Assembly (NCBI RefSeq): GCF_000336915.1
Contig: NZ_AOMD01000016.1
Location: 71,084 to 135,083, forward strand
From: Halococcus saccharolyticus DSM 5350
Lineage (GTDB): Archaea; Halobacteriota; Halobacteria; Halobacteriales; Halococcaceae
DNA: 64,000 nt
Direction: 5' to 3'
Below, in pieces: positions 42,973 through 50,927 of this stretch; positions within the stretch are counted from its first letter, which is position 1, and the number at the start of each line of letters is the position of its first letter. The position numbers and the translations under genes were made by a program. The notes under the pieces are model-generated. The model worked only from the letters and a program-made list of their open reading frames with translations, was not told the DNA's origin and did not search any database.

Positions 42973-43560
42973 ATGTTCACCGGTATCGTCGAAACCACCG
43001 GCCAGGTCCGCGACGTCATCGACGAGGACGGCGGCAGACGCGTTCGGGTCGGAGCCGACCTCGACGGTCTCGCACACGGCCAGAGCATCGCGATCGACGG
43101 AACCTGTCTCACCGTCGAGAACCACGACGACGGGTGGTTCGAACTGTTCTGCTCGACCGAGACGCTCGAACGCACGACGCTCTCGACGATCGCAGCCGAC
43201 GATGCGGTCAACATCGAGCGCGCGCTGCCCGCCGACGGCCGGTTCGACGGCCACTTCGTCCAGGGTCACGTCGACGCGACCGCCGAACTCCGATCCGTAG
43301 AGCGGATCGGCGACGACTGGGAGTTCGCGTTCTCACTGCCCGAATCGGTCGCTCGCTACGTCGTCGAGAAGGGATCGATCACCGTCGACGGAATCAGCCT
43401 CACGGTCGCCGACCTCCGTGCCGACTCGTTCACCGTGGCCGTGATCCCGGCGACCTACGACCTGACGGCGCTGAGCGAGAAGCAGCCAGGCGATCCGATC
43501 AACCTCGAGGTCGACGTGATCGCCAAGTACGTCGAGCGCCTCACCGAGGGGTATCGGTGA
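42973..43560 (+). CDS. ribE: riboflavin synthase (alpha-subunit type)
   Basis: A 195-residue bacterial-type riboflavin synthase made of two homologous barrels. Both show the family repeat: M-F-T-G-I-V-E at the start, I-D-G-T-C-L-T-V near residue 42 and V-D-G-I-S-L-T-V near 140, with Q-G-H-V-D in the first repeat's end. It joins two molecules of 6,7-dimethyl-8-ribityllumazine. Many archaea use an unrelated archaeal riboflavin synthase (RibC); haloarchaea carry the bacterial type, and this is an example. It is divergent from the helicase with 135 bases between starts. Confidence 0.93.
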   Translation: MFTGIVETTGQVRDVIDEDGGRRVRVGADLDGLAHGQSIAIDGTCLTVENHDDGWFELFCSTETLERTTLSTIAADDAVNIERALPADGRFDGHFVQGHVDATAELRSVERIGDDWEFAFSLPESVARYVVEKGSITVDGISLTVADLRADSFTVAVIPATYDLTALSEKQPGDPINLEVDVIAKYVERLTEGYR

Positions 43561-43637
43561 GGTCGTCACGAGTGGCCGGAACGAGCGGCGAACCGAAGAG
43601 CGAAGTTTCTTTGATGGACGCCGGCTACTCCCGGGCA

Positions 43638-44723
43638 ATGTACGATTTCGTCGTCGTGGGTGCCGGGCCGGCCGGGTCGCGCTTCTCCCGCCAGGCCGCC
43701 GCGGCGGGCCACGACGTTCTCGTCCTCGAACGTGGCGAAGTCGGGACGCCGCTCGCGTGTTCGGGCCACGTCAGTACCGACGTCTGGGGATTCACGCCCG
43801 ACGGCGCGCGCACGGACCTCCTCCAGAACGAGATCTCGGGCGCACGGTTTCACGCCGGCGGCCCCGGCGAGCGCGCACATCTGTTCTACAAGGACGAAAC
43901 CATCTCGAACGTCATCGACCGGGTTGGCCTCGACCGAACCCTCGCACGCGCGGCCCGCGAGGCGGGTGCGGACCTCCGGGAACACCACAGCGTGGTTGAC
44001 GTTGAGGAGCACGCCGATCGCGTCTCGGTGACCGCCAGAACGCCCGACGGCAAGCGAACCTTCGACGCACGGATGGTGGCGGGCTGTGACGGACCGGTGT
44101 CGCGGGTTCGACGCGAACTCGACCTGCCCGAGCCGGGCGAGAAGCTCCAGGGTGTACTCGCGTTCTCGGAGGAAAACGATCCCGGCGCACACGTCGACGT
44201 CCACCTCTCGGTGCCGGAGTTCTTCGCGTGGCGCATTCCCCGCGCCGAGGCAGGCGTCGAGTACGGCCTCGCGGCCGCACCCGGTGAGAACGCCACCGGA
44301 CTGTTCGAGGCGTTCACCGACGGCTACGGGGTCGAAACCGGCGAGACGTGTGCCGGGATGATCCCCATTGGACCGCCCGATCGCGTCACCGGCTATCGGT
44401 CGTTTCTGATCGGCGACGCCGCCGCCCAGACCAAGCCGTTCACCGGCGGCGGGATCGTGTATGGAATGACCGCGGCCGACCACGCCGCCCGCGAGATCGA
44501 TCCCCAGAATCCAGGATCGCTCGCCGACTACGAAACGGCGTGGCGCGACGACCTCGCGCGTGAAATCCGGCTCGGACACTGGGTCCGCCGGGCGTACTCG
44601 CTCCCGAAACCCCTCCAGAACGCCGGCCTCTCAGCCCTCTCCGGGAAGATCGGCGTCCACATGGACAAACCGACCACGCTGTTCTCGCCTGAGAGCCTGA
44701 AGACGCTGCTCTCGCGGTCGTAA
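43638..44723 (+). CDS. geranylgeranyl-reductase family FAD protein
   Basis: A 361-residue flavoprotein. The N-terminal dinucleotide-binding motif V-V-V-G-A-G-P-A-G-S is at residues 5-14, followed by the E-R-G FAD-ribose acid. The family's G-C-D-G-P motif is near 155 and the second FAD motif L-I-G-D-A-A-A-Q-T-K-P-F-T-G-G-G-I near 255. It fits digeranylgeranylglycerophospholipid reductase and related enzymes that saturate isoprenoid chains of archaeal lipids. An in-frame ATG 24 bases upstream (43614) would add eight residues; I prefer 43638 because the Rossmann strand begins right after it. It starts 77 bases after riboflavin synthase. Confidence 0.85.
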   Translation: MYDFVVVGAGPAGSRFSRQAAAAGHDVLVLERGEVGTPLACSGHVSTDVWGFTPDGARTDLLQNEISGARFHAGGPGERAHLFYKDETISNVIDRVGLDRTLARAAREAGADLREHHSVVDVEEHADRVSVTARTPDGKRTFDARMVAGCDGPVSRVRRELDLPEPGEKLQGVLAFSEENDPGAHVDVHLSVPEFFAWRIPRAEAGVEYGLAAAPGENATGLFEAFTDGYGVETGETCAGMIPIGPPDRVTGYRSFLIGDAAAQTKPFTGGGIVYGMTAADHAAREIDPQNPGSLADYETAWRDDLAREIRLGHWVRRAYSLPKPLQNAGLSALSGKIGVHMDKPTTLFSPESLKTLLSRS

Positions 44724-44781
44724 CGACTGTCGTTGCCGGGTAGCCAGTAGCCATTTATGCAGGTGGATCGACCGACTCCGC

Positions 44782-45342
44782 ATGCCCGGCGAAGTCTTTC
44801 TCCGTAGCGAGCGTGTCACTCTCCGCACCGTCGAACCCGAGGACGCAGAACTGCTCCAGCGAGCCCGCAACGATCCCGACCTCCGGGAGGGATTGCTGTT
44901 TCGCTCCCCGTCGACCCGGGGCGAGGTTGAGGCGTTCATCGAGGAATCCGTCGAGGGCGACGACGAAAGTCAAAACCTGCTGATCTGTGTGAGCGACGAA
45001 CCGATCGGGGCGGTAGACCTCTTCGACATCCACCGGGAGAGCGCTACGCTCGCCTACTGGCTGCTGCCGGACCACCACGGCGACGGCTACGCGACCGAGG
45101 CCGTCGCGCTCGTGATCGATCACGCCTTCGACACGCTCGGTCTCAACCACCTCGTCGCGTGGACCATCGGCTACAACGGGGCCTCACAGGCGCTTCTCGG
45201 CCGGCTCGGTTTCTCCCACGAAGGAACCTACCGCGAGCACGTCTTCCGAAAGGGCGAGCACCACGACACGGAGCATTACGGTATTCTCGCCGATGAGTGG
45301 ACGGGAAGCGAGTCGATCCTCGACGGAGGCTCGCCGGACTGA
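44782..45342 (+). CDS. GNAT-family N-acetyltransferase (RimJ/RimL-like)
   Basis: A 186-residue GNAT enzyme. The acetyl-CoA binding motif appears as L-P-D-H-H-G-D-G-Y-A-T-E-A near residues 95-107. The preceding strand is A-T-L-A-Y-W-L-L and the later pattern N-x-x-S-Q-A-L-L-G-R-L-G-F is typical of RimJ/RimL-type acetyltransferases that modify ribosomal or other protein N-termini. The short spacing to the flavoprotein gene (58 bases) allows co-transcription. The substrate is unknown. Confidence 0.85.
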   Translation: MPGEVFLRSERVTLRTVEPEDAELLQRARNDPDLREGLLFRSPSTRGEVEAFIEESVEGDDESQNLLICVSDEPIGAVDLFDIHRESATLAYWLLPDHHGDGYATEAVALVIDHAFDTLGLNHLVAWTIGYNGASQALLGRLGFSHEGTYREHVFRKGEHHDTEHYGILADEWTGSESILDGGSPD

Positions 45343-45397
45343 CGGCGATCCCCGATGCGAACGGTCGCCGGCGCGCGGCGATGTGTGTCTGTTGGCC

Positions 45398-47011
45398 TCA
45401 CTCGCCAGCGACGTGCTCGTGCAGCTCCGCCGGAGCCGACACCATCGTCGATTCACCGTCGATAGTGATTCGTGCGGTGTCCGACTCGCCATCCACGTCG
45501 GGGATCACGACCGCTTCGTGGTCCGGGATGTCGAGGGCGGCACGATGGAGTGGCGAGTCGAGGGGTGCGGCGACCGCAATCTCTGTCCCGGAGAGCACGC
45601 GCGCGGCGGTGGTGGCGTACCCCGCGACCTCGATTCCGAGCCGATCGTGTGCGCCCGCGAACGCCGCGAGCGTCTCGCGCGCGATCTCGTGATAGCGGTC
45701 CTCACCGGTCAGCACGCCCAGCTCGTACAGCGCGTCCGCGATCGTCACGTTCGTGCCGAGCGGTCGTAGCGGGCGCGAGAGCAGCCCCGATCCGTCTTCC
45801 GGTCCGTCGAGAAACGAATCTCCCTCGCGGCGTTCCGCGATCGTGTACTCCGCGATCCGTTCGGCGGGCGCAAGCCAGTCGTCGCCGAGCACTTGGACGG
45901 CACTCGTGAGCGCACCGAGGACGCGGGCTTGATCGGCGAGCACTCCGTGGGGGCCGGCCGTGTTGCCGTCGCGGTAGTGGAGCACCCGTCCGTCCTCGAC
46001 GAGGCTATCGAGGAGCTGTGAGAGTCCGCGCTCGGCCCCGCGACGCGCCCCCTCGTGGCCGATGACGGCGTGGGTTTCGAGCAGCGCGTCGATCGCGAGC
46101 CCGTTCGCTCCGGCGAGCACGGTGTCGTCGATCGGGGGCGAGTCAGCGGCTTCGCGATCGCTCGGTGGAAGACCGTAGTACGCCTCGTCGCCCGCCTGGC
46201 TCGCCGCGAAGCCGTCGCCGCTCGCGAGGGTCGTCGTGAGGAACTCCGCCGTGCGCACCGCGGGGTCGGCGTACTCGTCGTCGTAGCGTGCCGCCGCGGC
46301 GAACGTCCGGCAGAGCCCGGCGTTGGTATCGAGGGTCTTCTCGGTCTGGCGGTCGCCCCAGTCGCGCTCGACGGCGTACCGGAAGAAGCCGCCGGCGTAG
46401 GTGTCGTGGAGATGTGTACGAATAGCTTCGAGCGTCCGGAACGCCCGATCGGGATCGCGGGTGAGCGCGAACTCGATGGCGGGTGCGAGCGGGAACTTCG
46501 GTCCCGTCCCCCACCCGCCGAACTCCTCGTCGAACGCCGCCGCGATCTCGCGCTCCATGTGGGCCTCGATCGCCGGGGAGAGCGCGCCCGCCGGCGGGTC
46601 GGCGTCGCGGAGTTCGCGCGGGACCCGTCCGGCCTCCTCTCCGTTCTCGTTCCACGCCGTCCGCACGCGTTCGAGCACCTGACGGAGCCCGTCGGCCCCG
46701 AGATAGGTCGCGCCCGTGATGAGTTCTCCAGAGGGGGTGAGGAATACTGTCGAGGGGAACCCACCCATGTTGTAGCGCTCCCGTACTCGGGGCCGGCGAT
46801 CGACGTCGACGCGAACCGGCACGAACCCGTCGTTCAGGTTTGCCGCCACAGTTGGTGAGGCGTACGCAGTCCGGTCCATCTCACGGCACTCGCGACACCA
46901 GTGGGCGCGCAGGTTACAGAGAATCGGCGCGTCGCGCTCGCGGGCCTCGTCGAACGCCGCTGCGCCCCACTCGCGCCACTCGACCAGCGTATCGACTGCG
47001 CCAGCGTCCAT
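45398..47011 (-). CDS. DUF255 / YyaL-like thioredoxin-domain protein
   Basis: A 537-residue protein. A thioredoxin-like N-terminal domain (residues 1-130) contains H-W-C-R-E-C-R-E-M-D-R and later G-F-P-S-T-V-F-L; here the family's active Cys pair is C-x-x-C. The rest is an alpha/alpha-barrel-like domain with repeated helices, matching the YyaL / spermatogenesis-associated-20 family (DUF255). The C-terminal residues are acidic. Its reaction is not established. It runs opposite to FxsA with 90 bases between starts; the ATG at 47011 begins M-D-A-G-A-V-D. Confidence 0.85.
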   Translation of the reverse strand: MDAGAVDTLVEWREWGAAAFDEARERDAPILCNLRAHWCRECREMDRTAYASPTVAANLNDGFVPVRVDVDRRPRVRERYNMGGFPSTVFLTPSGELITGATYLGADGLRQVLERVRTAWNENGEEAGRVPRELRDADPPAGALSPAIEAHMEREIAAAFDEEFGGWGTGPKFPLAPAIEFALTRDPDRAFRTLEAIRTHLHDTYAGGFFRYAVERDWGDRQTEKTLDTNAGLCRTFAAAARYDDEYADPAVRTAEFLTTTLASGDGFAASQAGDEAYYGLPPSDREAADSPPIDDTVLAGANGLAIDALLETHAVIGHEGARRGAERGLSQLLDSLVEDGRVLHYRDGNTAGPHGVLADQARVLGALTSAVQVLGDDWLAPAERIAEYTIAERREGDSFLDGPEDGSGLLSRPLRPLGTNVTIADALYELGVLTGEDRYHEIARETLAAFAGAHDRLGIEVAGYATTAARVLSGTEIAVAAPLDSPLHRAALDIPDHEAVVIPDVDGESDTARITIDGESTMVSAPAELHEHVAGE

Positions 47012-47101
47012 ATTTCCCCTTCGGCGGACCGGCCAAAGCGCTTCGGACTCCGAACCCGTCGGAGGATAAAGGGTTTTGCGTGCGCGACGGGTAGTCGAAG
47101 T

Positions 47102-47596
47102 ATGGTGCTCCGGATCATCGGGCTGCTCCTCCTCATCCCGCTGTTCGACGCCGTGTTGCTCGTCGCGGTGGCGAACTTCATCGGCGCGATCCAGACCGTG
47201 GCGCTGGTGGTGCTCACGGCGCTGATCGGAATGCTCCTCGTGCGCGCCGAGAGCCGTCACACCGTCAGGAAGATCAGGGAGCGCGTCGAGCGCGGCGAGC
47301 TTCCCGGCGACGAGCTCCTCGACGGCGGCCTCTTGATCGCTGCCGGCGCGTTCTTGCTCACGCCGGGTCTCGTCACCGACGCCGTGGGACTCCTCCTCGT
47401 CGTCCCCGTGACGCGCTGGCCGATCCGCTCGGCGATCAAGCGCTGGTTCGTCGTGCCGTACATCGATCGAAAAACTGGCGGAATCGCCTCCGGCGGCGTC
47501 TACGTCGGTGGATTCCCCGGTGGAGCCGACACCGACGATTCGGACATCTACGATGTCGATAGTGGACGCGATGACCCTGAGCCAGGTCACGAGTAG
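47102..47596 (+). CDS. fxsA: FxsA-family membrane protein
   Basis: A 164-residue FxsA family protein. It begins with a hydrophobic span (L-R-I-I-G-L-L-L-L-I-P-L), then V-A-N-F-I-G-A-I-Q-T and a third span around G-A-F-L-L-T-P-G-L-V-T-D-A-V-G. The P-G-L-V-T-D motif is the family hallmark. The acidic C-terminal tail (T-D-D-S-D-I-Y-D) is cytoplasmic. FxsA in E. coli affects phage T7 exclusion; in archaea its role is unknown. An AT-rich GATAAAGGGTTTT stretch about 30 bases upstream probably holds its TATA element. Confidence 0.85.
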   Translation: MVLRIIGLLLLIPLFDAVLLVAVANFIGAIQTVALVVLTALIGMLLVRAESRHTVRKIRERVERGELPGDELLDGGLLIAAGAFLLTPGLVTDAVGLLLVVPVTRWPIRSAIKRWFVVPYIDRKTGGIASGGVYVGGFPGGADTDDSDIYDVDSGRDDPEPGHE

Positions 47597-47665
47597 TTTC
47601 ACTGAAAAATCGACGCGTCGCGAAGAGAAACCCTTACATGCGGTACGGCGCAACTCCGGATGTCC

Positions 47666-47739
47666 GGGCCAATAGCTCAGTTAGGTTGAGCGCTCGGCTG
47701 ATAACCGGGAGGTCCGCGGTTCAAATCCGCGTTGGCCCA
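47666..47739 (+). tRNA. tRNA-Ile (anticodon GAT)
   Basis: A 74-base cloverleaf: acceptor GGGCCAA with TTGGCCC plus discriminator A, D-arm GCTCAGTTAGGTTGAGC, anticodon stem CTCGG/CCGGG enclosing the loop CTGATAA (anticodon GAT), and T-arm GCGG-TTCAAAT-CCGC. CCA is not encoded and I see no intron. Its last 23 bases are duplicated 140 bases downstream. Confidence 0.95.
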
Positions 47740-47882
47740 TTTTCCTACGTAAATCGACGAACGAAGAGGGTCCGATGAGCGTCGAAAATACAACCGAGCG
47801 GATTTGAGCCCTGCCAGTCGCAGCCGACGAACGAAGTGAGTCGGATCGTCTGGCTCCGGTTCAAATCCGCGTTGGCCCATTT
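47740..47882 (+). repeat. tRNA-Ile-end duplicate with G.A hairpin
   Basis: The 3' end of tRNA-Ile plus three flanking bases (47717-47742) recurs as a perfect 26-bp copy at 47857-47882. Between them 47824-47844 folds as a 9-pair stem (arms CCGACGAAC and GTGAGTCGG) with a tandem G.A pair and a GAA loop. A shorter inverted T-arm-like piece (GCGGATTTGAGCCC) lies near 47799-47812. No gene is contained. Confidence 0.65.
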
Positions 47883-48254
47883 CTGACGGCGAAGCGCACG
47901 AGCTACTGACTCATGAAACGGCAGCCGGTGCGATTGGCGAACGGACCCCTTCGCGAGCCGTAGCTCGTCGGCCAGTTCATCCGAAAAAGACAGCAGGGGT
48001 AGGTTACAGGTGATGCCACGCAACAGAACCCTGCTGTCCCGTGGAGCTCGCCTCGCTCCGTTTGTCACTCTGTCCCACGCGATAATAAGCTTTGTGTGGG
48101 CACACTACTGCGATATATATTGATTGCGGGTATCGGTCGGGCGAAAGCTGGTGCCGAATTGGATGAGTCTCGGCTGAGGTGTCGATACCGACATGCGCCG
48201 AACCGAGCCATTGAGGCCAGTCGAGACCGTAGCCGAGCGTATGATCGGTCATCG
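47883..48254. other. non-coding spacer with an orphan TATA-like box
   Basis: About 370 bases without a supported gene. A strong TATA-like GATATATATTGA lies at 48111-48122, but no good start codon follows at the leaderless distance. Frames on the minus strand (for example 48004-48264) have no recognisable domains and an unlikely composition. Confidence 0.4.
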
Positions 48255-48482
48255 ATGCCGCCAAGCGGGGACGGTCCGTCCATGACGGTCGACGAACGCG
48301 TGCTGCTGGGGGTCGTCCTCGCCGCCGGCGTGGTCGTCCCTGGGGTGGCTGACTACGCGCTTTCGACCGCCGGGTTTGACACGGCCGGAATGATCGTTTG
48401 GGCCGTCGGCTACCTCACGATGGCACTCCTGGTCTGGTATCGCTGGATTCGGCCGCTCGATCTCTCGGGGCCGGCCGGATAA
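48255..48482 (+). CDS. 75-residue two-span membrane protein
   Basis: A 75-residue protein with two hydrophobic spans (L-L-G-V-V-L-A-A-G-V-V-V-P-G-V and A-G-M-I-V-W-A-V-G-Y-L-T-M-A-L-L-V-W) and a short C-terminal W-Y-R-W-I-R-P-L-D. It is a haloarchaeal-type small membrane protein of unknown role. The start may be 48255 (M-P-P-S-G-D) or 48282 (M-T-V-D-E-R). Confidence 0.6.
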   Translation: MPPSGDGPSMTVDERVLLGVVLAAGVVVPGVADYALSTAGFDTAGMIVWAVGYLTMALLVWYRWIRPLDLSGPAG

Positions 48483-48573
48483 CTGCCCTCGGTATCGTCG
48501 TCTGGCGACCGCTCGCAGTACTCGGCCCGACTCGTAAGCTTGAAGCCGGCGACCCGCCGACGTTTCGCTGAGG

Positions 48574-48831
48574 ATGTTCGCGCTCCCGCTGCAGGTGATC
48601 GACAAGTTCCTGCTCCAGTACAATCTGGGCCAGGTGTTGCTGCTCGTCTTCGTGCTTGCGACCCTCGCCGCGCTCACCCAGCGGTCGCTGAAGATCATCG
48701 CGCTCCAGACCATGACCTTCGGTCTCCTCTTCATGCTGGTTCCGAGCATCGACGGCCCGCCCCTCTATCTCTACCTCGGCATCGGACTCCTGATGGTCGC
48801 CCCGATGGCGTACGTCAGCGCCGGCCGCTGA
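48574..48831 (+). CDS. 85-residue three-span membrane protein
   Basis: An 85-residue protein: an amphipathic start (M-F-A-L-P-L-Q-V-I-D-K-F-L-L-Q-Y-N-L-G), then three hydrophobic stretches (V-L-L-L-V-F-V-L-A-T-L-A-A-L, T-F-G-L-L-F-M-L-V, and L-Y-L-G-I-G-L-L-M-V-A-P-M). The family is not recognised, although the compact form is typical of conserved haloarchaeal membrane proteins. Repeat copy E begins just after its stop. Confidence 0.65.
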   Translation: MFALPLQVIDKFLLQYNLGQVLLLVFVLATLAALTQRSLKIIALQTMTFGLLFMLVPSIDGPPLYLYLGIGLLMVAPMAYVSAGR

Positions 48832-48833
48832 CC

Positions 48834-49143
48834 CACCACTTTTTACTGCGTCGGGTCTCCTCGCTCGTCGGCTTCGCCGACTCGCTGCGGGGACCACTCC
48901 TTGTAAAAACCTGGACTAAAAACACCCGCTCGTTCGCCTTCGGCTCACTCACGGCGAACCGCGCTCGCTCCGCTCGCGCGGACGGTCTCCACTACCCCGC
49001 ACCACGACCGCAAACCGCACAACACCGCCGAAGCCCTCAACTGCTCGCTTCGCTCGCAGTTTCACCCTTCATCTGCCAGGCCCGCCCCGCAACCGCGCCG
49101 CCCCGTAGCCGCACCGCTCCCGCAGCCGCCCTGCAACCGCACG
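48834..49143 (+). repeat. dispersed hairpin repeat, copy E
   Basis: It starts within a few bases of a stop codon (48829-48831), with a T5 tract at 48840-48844. H1 is at 48863-48885 (10-pair stem, six pairs above the tandem mismatch), followed by TAAAAACCTGGACTAAAAAC shared with copy F. H2 is at 48930-48950 and H3 at 49039-49061 (10-pair stem with one tandem mismatch). For all three the G.A face and a GAA loop are on the minus strand. It ends in a C-rich tail about 50 bases before the next gene. Confidence 0.75.
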
Positions 49144-49192
49144 CGCTCTCGCCACCACGATTTATCCCGCTCGGCGTGGTACGTATCGCCGT

Positions 49193-49756
49193 ATGTCAGA
49201 GACAGATGTCGCGGTCGTCGGCGGCGGACCGGCAGGGCTCAGCGCGGCGCTGTTCGCCGCGAAGAACGGTCTCGACACGATCACCTTCGACACCGACGAA
49301 ACCTGGATGCACAAAGCGCACCTGTTCAACTACCTCGGGATCGAGAGCGAAGACGGCTCGGCGTTCATGGACGACGCTCGCGAGCAAGTCGCGGAGTTCG
49401 GCGTCGATCGCCGGCAGGGAACGCAGGTCACCGGCGTCGCCGAGAACGGCGACGGCTTCACCGTCTCGACCGACGATGGTGATCACGAGGCGAGCTACGT
49501 CGTCCTCGCGACGGGCGCGAAGCGCGATCTCGCCGAGGACCTCGGCTGTGAGTTCACCGACGAGGACGTGGTCGACGTGGACGTGACGATGGAAACCACG
49601 GTCGAGAACGCCTACGCCACGGGCGCGATGGTCCGGGCCGAGGAGTGGCAGGCGGTCATCTCGGCTGGCGACGGTGCGGCAGCCGCCCTGAACGTCCTCA
49701 CGAAGGAGAAAGGCGAACACTTCCACGACTTCGACACGCCTGCCGACGCCGAGTGA
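49193..49756 (+). CDS. short NAD(P)/FAD-dependent oxidoreductase (thioredoxin-reductase-like)
   Basis: A 187-residue protein related to thioredoxin reductase but only about 60% of its length. The FAD-binding motif V-V-G-G-G-P-A-G-L-S-A-A is at residues 8-19, the middle part ends in V-V-L-A-T-G-A-K, and the C-terminal FAD motif is degenerate around A-Y-A-T-G-A-M. The NADPH domain and the C-x-x-C redox pair of true thioredoxin reductase are missing. Such shortened flavoproteins recur in haloarchaea; the partner is unknown. A TATA-like TTTATCCC is found about 28 bases before the ATG. Confidence 0.8.
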   Translation: MSETDVAVVGGGPAGLSAALFAAKNGLDTITFDTDETWMHKAHLFNYLGIESEDGSAFMDDAREQVAEFGVDRRQGTQVTGVAENGDGFTVSTDDGDHEASYVVLATGAKRDLAEDLGCEFTDEDVVDVDVTMETTVENAYATGAMVRAEEWQAVISAGDGAAAALNVLTKEKGEHFHDFDTPADAE

Positions 49757-49814
49757 CCGACGACCGTCGCGACGATCCAGAACCCGTAAGCGGTCGGCCG
49801 CCGTCGAACCGGGC

Positions 49815-50723
49815 GTGAGTACCGGTGTTTTTCGACGTGTCGAGCGCACGACGCCACCCCTTGCGGCGCTCGCGGTTGCGGTCGTCGCGGTCAGCACCAG
49901 CGCGTTCTTAGTTCGCTACAGTGCGGCCCCGAGCCTCGTGAAGGCGTTCTACCGGGTTCTCTTCACCACGCTGCTCCTCGTTCCGTTCGCGCTCGTTCGC
50001 CACCGCGACGCGTTCGGTCGGCTCTCCGCCCGGGACTGGTTCGTCGCGACTGCGGGCGGCGTCGCGCTCGCGATCCACTTCGCATCGTGGTTCGAGAGCC
50101 TGGAGTGGACCAGCGTCGCCGCCTCGGTCACGATCGTCCAGTCTCAAGTCCTGTTCGTCGCCGCCGGTGCGGCGTTCTTCCTCGCCGAACACGTCACCCG
50201 CCGCACCCTCGCGGGGATGATCGTCGCACTCTGTGGGATCGCGGTGATGTCGGTTGGTGACGCTCTCACCGGGGCGAATGTCGCGGGTGCGGCCCCGCTG
50301 TACGGCAACGCCCTCGCGCTCGTCGGTGCGGTCTGTGCGGCGGGCTACGTGCTCGCCGGGCGCTCGCTCCGTCAGCGCATCCCGCTGGTTCCGTACGTCA
50401 TCGTGGTTTACTCTGTCTGTGCGGTCGTACTGCTCGCGCTCACCGTCGCCGACGGCGCGGCCTTGGTCAACTACCCGCCCCGCGAGTGGCTGCTCTTTCT
50501 CGGGATGGCGGTCGGCCCCGGACTGTTCGGCCACACAGTCCTGAACTGGGCGCTTGCCCACGTCGAATCCAGTGTCGTCAGCGTCTCGCTGCTCGGCGAA
50601 CCCATCGGTAGCGCGCTACTCGCGCTCGTTCTCCTCGGTGAGATTCCGACCGCGATCACCGTCGTCGGCGGTGCGGTCGTGCTCGTGGGGATCGCGGTCA
50701 CCTCGCGGGCGCGGACGACCTGA
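49815..50723 (+). CDS. EamA/DMT-superfamily transporter
   Basis: A 302-residue membrane protein with ten hydrophobic spans arranged as two EamA repeats (residues about 8-140 and 150-300). The second ends in L-L-G-E-P-I-G-S-A-L-L-A-L-V-L-L-G-E, the DMT hallmark. It exports or imports small metabolites; the substrate cannot be named. The GTG start at 49815 begins V-S-T-G-V-F-R-R, and a weak TATA-like CGTAAGC lies about 28 bases upstream. A minus-strand amidohydrolase converges from the other side. Confidence 0.85.
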   Translation: MSTGVFRRVERTTPPLAALAVAVVAVSTSAFLVRYSAAPSLVKAFYRVLFTTLLLVPFALVRHRDAFGRLSARDWFVATAGGVALAIHFASWFESLEWTSVAASVTIVQSQVLFVAAGAAFFLAEHVTRRTLAGMIVALCGIAVMSVGDALTGANVAGAAPLYGNALALVGAVCAAGYVLAGRSLRQRIPLVPYVIVVYSVCAVVLLALTVADGAALVNYPPREWLLFLGMAVGPGLFGHTVLNWALAHVESSVVSVSLLGEPIGSALLALVLLGEIPTAITVVGGAVVLVGIAVTSRARTT

Positions 50724-50739
50724 CCTGATGGGGAGATCG

Positions 50740-50823
50740 ATGGGTGGTTGGCGCGCGATGAATGCGCGCCGACGGCGCGCAGAACGCGCGAGGGATGACT
50801 GAATGATGCGAGCGTCGCGAGCA
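50740..50823. repeat. GC-rich inverted repeats downstream of the EamA gene
   Basis: Between the two convergent stops lie two overlapping GC-only inverted repeats with 7-bp arms (around 50752-50772 and 50764-50780) and a short stem at 50807-50823 (7 pairs, one tandem G.A pair, loop GTC). The last has the same architecture as the dispersed repeats but no T tract or shared flanks. It may act as a bidirectional terminator. Confidence 0.5.
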
Positions 50824-50927
50824 AACGAAGGAATCGACTGGGGAGGGCGTGGCCCGCTCTCTCTCATTTGTCCCGTGGTTCGCGGCTTTCGACGCCGTAC
50901 TCCCGACCGAAATCCCTCATCGTGTGG

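Noticed and set aside
48004-48264. 86-codon minus-strand frame near an orphan TATA-like box
   Set aside because: Composition is not halophile-like, no domain is seen, and the box at 48111-48122 does not point to a good start codon.
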